Shown here piece by piece: positions 60,661 to 64,000 of a stretch of 64,000 bases of DNA. The stretch's first letter is position 1. Every line of letters starts with the position of its first letter. Source of the DNA: an uncultured Prevotella sp. (lineage in GTDB: Bacteria > Bacteroidota > Bacteroidia > Bacteroidales > Bacteroidaceae); assembly GCA_944320235.1 (NCBI GenBank), contig CALUGQ010000001.1:124001-188000 (forward strand). Reading direction: 5' to 3'. The notes beneath the pieces were generated by a model, which saw only the letters and a program-made list of their open reading frames with translations, did no database searches and was not told the DNA's origin. The position numbers and the translations under genes are program-made.

Positions 60661-62079
60661 TCAATCCTTGCCGTTGCCTATGGCTTCGGCCACGGCCTTG
60701 GCTATGGCCGCAGCGCCCTTGGGCGTAGGGTGTATGCCGTCGCGCTGCATGGAGTCAGACTTGGGGTCAAGGAGCGGATGGAGGTCTATGACCTGCAGCT
60801 TGTTCTTCTTGGCCACCTTCTTTATGGCCGGCATGATGTCGGCCACGACGATTGAGTCGCGTATCTGGTTGTCGCCCTGCCCGCCGCGCGCATCGCCCGA
60901 GGCCACGGGGCAGCACAGATAGACCGCGGGCTTGGCCGGCAGCGACTTCAGCTCATCGACCATCTGCTGCAGGTCAGCGGCAAACTCCTTGCCATAGTTA
61001 TCCCAATTGCGCGGCTTGCTGTCGTTGGTGCCGAGCTTTATCACAACGATGTCGGGGTTGAAGGCCTTGGCCTCGGCCCACGCTTTTTCCTTCATGTAAG
61101 GGCGGTCGCCGTGGTTGAGCAGCGTGCGGCCGCTCACTCCGAAGTTGCGCACGCAGTAGCCCGCCCCCAGAATCTTTTGCAGCTGGGCCGGGTAACCCTG
61201 CACGTCGGCCATGTCGATGCCATGGCCGTCGGTGATGCTGTTGCCTACGCAGGCCACACGCCGGGCCGTGGCGGCAGGTGCCTTGATGCTTTTCAGCCAT
61301 GCAGAAAGCTCGCAGAGCATCTGCTCATGGTAGGCAAACGAGGAGCGGAAGCCGAAGCCGTGGCCCCCGGAGGGATAGATGTGCATGGCTGCGGGGATGC
61401 CGGCCTTGCGCAAGGCCACGTAGTAAGGCAGCCCGTTGGTGAGCGGCGGCACGGCACGGTCGTCGCCGGCCATGACGATGAAGGCTGGCGGCGTCTGGTG
61501 GCGGCGCACGCGGCGGTCGTTGGAGAACTCTTTCACGAGCTTATCGTCGCGCCGCCCGTCGCCGAGGAAGTTGACAACCGAACCTTTATGCGTCACGCGC
61601 TCGTCCATCGAGATTACGGGATAGAAGAGTATCTGGAAGTCGGGGCGCGCCTCGATGGGGGCATGGGTGGCCGTGGTGGAAGCCAAGTGGCCGCCGGCAG
61701 AGAAGCCCATTATGCCCACGTCGTAGGGATTCACTCGCCAGGCCACGGCGCTGTCGCGCACGGTGCGGATGGCATTCTGCGCGTCGCTCATGGGCAGCGA
61801 GCGGTCGCCCTTGGGCATACGGTATGTAAGCACGCAGTAGGCAATGCCCTGGCGGTTGAAGTATTCGGCCCAGTCGGTACCCTCGTTCTGCATCGAGAGG
61901 TGCGAGTAGCCGCCGCCGGGGCAGCCCACGATGGCACGGCCCGTAGGGCTTTGCGGCAAGAACACCTGCATGTTTGCAGCCCCGTCGGGCGTAAGGTTGA
62001 CGGTGAGCTTGCGTGCCGTCTGTGCCTGTGCGGCCACACCGAGCAGCACACCGGCACAAAGCAAAATAGATTTCCTCAT
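60661..62079 (-). CDS. Secreted dual-domain esterase: alpha/beta hydrolase plus SGNH hydrolase
   Basis: The 472-residue protein has a signal peptide (cut near AQAQT). Residues 25-270 form an alpha/beta hydrolase with the nucleophile Ser127 in GFSAGGH, Asp207 in AGDDRAV and His240 in PSGGHGFGF. Residues 274-470 are an SGNH hydrolase with Ser281 in GNSITDGHG, the oxyanion GTND block and DGIHPTPKG near the end. Both could be deacetylases for the rhamnogalacturonan acted on by the neighbouring lyases; activity on acetyl or other esters is inference. It is 81 bases downstream of the GH78 gene and probably in the same transcript. Confidence 0.87.
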   Translation of the reverse strand: MRKSILLCAGVLLGVAAQAQTARKLTVNLTPDGAANMQVFLPQSPTGRAIVGCPGGGYSHLSMQNEGTDWAEYFNRQGIAYCVLTYRMPKGDRSLPMSDAQNAIRTVRDSAVAWRVNPYDVGIMGFSAGGHLASTTATHAPIEARPDFQILFYPVISMDERVTHKGSVVNFLGDGRRDDKLVKEFSNDRRVRRHQTPPAFIVMAGDDRAVPPLTNGLPYYVALRKAGIPAAMHIYPSGGHGFGFRSSFAYHEQMLCELSAWLKSIKAPAATARRVACVGNSITDGHGIDMADVQGYPAQLQKILGAGYCVRNFGVSGRTLLNHGDRPYMKEKAWAEAKAFNPDIVVIKLGTNDSKPRNWDNYGKEFAADLQQMVDELKSLPAKPAVYLCCPVASGDARGGQGDNQIRDSIVVADIMPAIKKVAKKNKLQVIDLHPLLDPKSDSMQRDGIHPTPKGAAAIAKAVAEAIGNGKD

Positions 62080-62160
62080 ATCTTTACAATTTAAAACATA
62101 TTTAATTCAATGTCTGCGAATACGCCACAAGCACTGCGCCGCGGCCATTCCACTTAACTG

Positions 62161-64000
62161 TCAATTCCCAAAGCTCCACTCCCCAGAGCCTATCTCGCGC
62201 ACGGAGCCGTCGGGCAGGTGGACTTCGGCTGTGGTATTGGCCGGTATCGACACCTTCCACGCCACCTTGCCTCCATCGCGCCTCCACTCACTGCTGATGA
62301 TGCCGTATGGCGAGCGGTGGGAGGCAGCCACGCCGGTGAGCTTCCTGATGCTGAAGTCGGGCTTGAGCACGATGCGCTTGAAGCCCGGCGCACTCATGTC
62401 GGGGCGTATGCCGGCCAGATGCTCGTAGCACCAAGGCAGCAGGTCGCCAAGCAGCATCACATGATTGCCGCTGTTCATCGACGGGTCGGCGGTGTCGCCG
62501 TTCCACAGCTCCCAGATGGTTGTAGCGCCGCGTCGCACCATATACCCCCAGCCGGGATAAGTGTCGGCAGTGGCAAGGTCGTAAGCCACGTCGCCGCGGC
62601 CCATGGCGGATAGCTGGCGCATGAGCCACTGGATGCCAATGACGCCCGCGCTGAGATGCATGGAGTTCTTGACGGTGATGGTATGGATAAGGCTGTCGGC
62701 CACGCCCTTGGCGGCTTCAGCCGGCACCATGCCCATTGCCAGGGGCAGGAGGTTGGCCGTGACGGTGCCGTTGGAGTAGCGTCCGCCAACGAAGAATGTG
62801 TCGTTGACGGCCTTGAGCGTAACCTCTGCTTCGCGGGCAAAGCGCCCGGCATCGGCAGCAAAGCCAAACTGCGCGGCGTAACGCTGCATCATGCGGTTGA
62901 GATAGTAATAATAAGCCGAGGAAATGAGCCGCCCGTCGGTTTTGCGGGCAGGGTCCTTGCTGTGCACGAGCTTGGGCGACTCTGGCGGGACGCACCAGTC
63001 GCCGTAGCGGTCGTAAGGCACAAGCCCGTCTTTGTAGTTGTCGCGCCTTACCATGTCAAGGAAACGCTTTATGGCCGCATAGCTCTCGCGCATGGGGCGC
63101 AGGTCGCCATACTGGCGGTAAAGCATCTCGCAGGCAAAGGGGAGGCAGGCTGGCCACGTTATGTTGGTGTTGTAGAGCCGCCAGTAGGCCGGTGTGACAT
63201 CGCTGATGCGCCCGTCGGCACGCTGGCCGTCGCGTATGTCGCCCATCCACTTGGAGTAAAGCGCGTGGTTGTCCATGAGGTAGCTCTCGCCGAGGCAGCC
63301 CATGGTGCGGTCGCCGAGCCACGGCATGCGCTCGTCGCGCTGGGGGCAGTCGACGGGCATACCCTTGTAGTTGCTGCGCACCCCGCGCCGGGCATTGGCC
63401 ACGATGGCGTTGAGCAGGCTCTCGCCACCGGCCTCGTAGGCTGCGAAAGCGGCGCCGTCGTCCATGCGGTCGGCTATCAGCTCGCGCACTATGTCGCACG
63501 AGGCTATGTCGTCAATGCCGGTTATCTCCACGTAGCGGAAGCCGTAGTATGTGAATTCTGGCGACCAGCGTCGCTGGCGGCCGTCGCCGACATACCACGC
63601 CGTGGCCTCTGCACTGCGTAGATTGGCCACATAGAGCGCAGAGTCGCCACCGGCTAACAGCTCGGCGTGGCGTATGCGCACGGTGTCGCCAGCCGACGGG
63701 CTGAGCGTAAGGCGCACGCGGCCGGCATTGTTGGTGCCGAAATCGATGATGTGGCGGCGGCCATAGCTCCTGACGGCCACCGGGTGCTCGACCGAATATA
63801 CCGACATTGGCGGAGTGATGTTGCCACGCAGCACCCCACCCGGCTCGCCGACGACGGAAGCGGAAGCCCAGCTGCTGTCGCCAAACCCGGCAGAAGCCCA
63901 GCCTGCCTGCCCGCGACGGGCATCGTAAAGCTCGCCGTCGTACTCGTTGGCATAGCGTATGGGGCCGTCGGCAGAGAACTTCCAAGTGGCATCAGTGGCG
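62161..64000 (-). CDS. GH78 alpha-L-rhamnosidase (N-terminus outside window)
   Basis: The frame is open to the window edge, so the start is missing; about 613 residues are visible. The N-terminal visible part (GELYDARRGQAGWASAGFGD) is the family's domain preceding the catalytic barrel. The catalytic region has CPQRDERMPWLGDRTM, with the general acid and base area, and TIWELWNG further on, typical of GH78. It would release terminal rhamnose from rhamnogalacturonan fragments made by the PL11 lyases. A GTG at 63834 is not the start, because the domain continues upstream in frame. Confidence 0.9.
   Translation of the reverse strand, partial: ATDATWKFSADGPIRYANEYDGELYDARRGQAGWASAGFGDSSWASASVVGEPGGVLRGNITPPMSVYSVEHPVAVRSYGRRHIIDFGTNNAGRVRLTLSPSAGDTVRIRHAELLAGGDSALYVANLRSAEATAWYVGDGRQRRWSPEFTYYGFRYVEITGIDDIASCDIVRELIADRMDDGAAFAAYEAGGESLLNAIVANARRGVRSNYKGMPVDCPQRDERMPWLGDRTMGCLGESYLMDNHALYSKWMGDIRDGQRADGRISDVTPAYWRLYNTNITWPACLPFACEMLYRQYGDLRPMRESYAAIKRFLDMVRRDNYKDGLVPYDRYGDWCVPPESPKLVHSKDPARKTDGRLISSAYYYYLNRMMQRYAAQFGFAADAGRFAREAEVTLKAVNDTFFVGGRYSNGTVTANLLPLAMGMVPAEAAKGVADSLIHTITVKNSMHLSAGVIGIQWLMRQLSAMGRGDVAYDLATADTYPGWGYMVRRGATTIWELWNGDTADPSMNSGNHVMLLGDLLPWCYEHLAGIRPDMSAPGFKRIVLKPDFSIRKLTGVAASHRSPYGIISSEWRRDGGKVAWKVSIPANTTAEVHLPDGSVREIGSGEWSFGN

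Overview
The window looks like the chromosome of a high-GC Bacteroidales bacterium, most likely Prevotella or a close relative. Upstream of many genes there is a Bacteroidetes-type -7 box (TAnnTTTG), often with TTG or TTTG about 20 bases before it. Two secreted enzymes end in what look like type IX secretion (T9SS) sorting domains. Several families are typical of the phylum: DUF4827, DUF4954, DUF2023, a lipoprotein TamA (TamL) and PL11 lyases. All calls are from reading the sequence; no database search was run.

Layout. 1-8209 (+) is a surface-polysaccharide locus: a pyruvyl transferase cut by the window edge, a flippase, an FrhB-like iron-sulfur protein, a chain-length regulator, an EpsG-like polymerase and two glycosyltransferases. 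8343-16006 holds a PepSY-like secreted protein, a YitT transporter, tRNA-Val, clpB, a metallo-beta-lactamase-fold protein (-) and a BaiN/HI0933-type flavoprotein. 16003-25293 is all on the minus strand: a CBS/CorC membrane protein, an M6 protease, class I fumarase, a flavin reductase, and nrnA, DUF4827 and glmM. 25698-29320 (-) is a three-subunit biotin-dependent acyl-CoA carboxylase operon whose leader is a cobalamin riboswitch (about 29380-29556). 29765-41184 (-) carries a sugar nucleotidyltransferase, tamB-tamL, a pseudouridine synthase and tetR-fabG. 41508-48216 (+) carries initiator tRNA-Met, xseA-xseB, ilvE, ferritin, trmB, DUF2023 and mrp. 48392-51635 (-) has DUF4954 and hflX. 52313-64000 is part of a rhamnogalacturonan-degrading locus: two PL11 lyases, two esterase proteins (one with two catalytic domains) and a GH78 rhamnosidase cut by the window edge. 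No susC/susD pair is in the window.

The most unusual content is between genes. Nine intergenic regions hold tandem arrays of a degenerate unit repeating every 22 bp around a GGCCGTTT-like core. In all nine the core reads on the + strand, whatever the direction of the flanking genes. Separate elements are a pair of 54-bp palindromes with GAGAATCGCG ends (38827 and 51814), a 131-bp hairpin with 43-base arms built of 10-bp repeats between mrp and the DUF4954 gene, and an 11/22-bp tandem repeat directly upstream of mrp.
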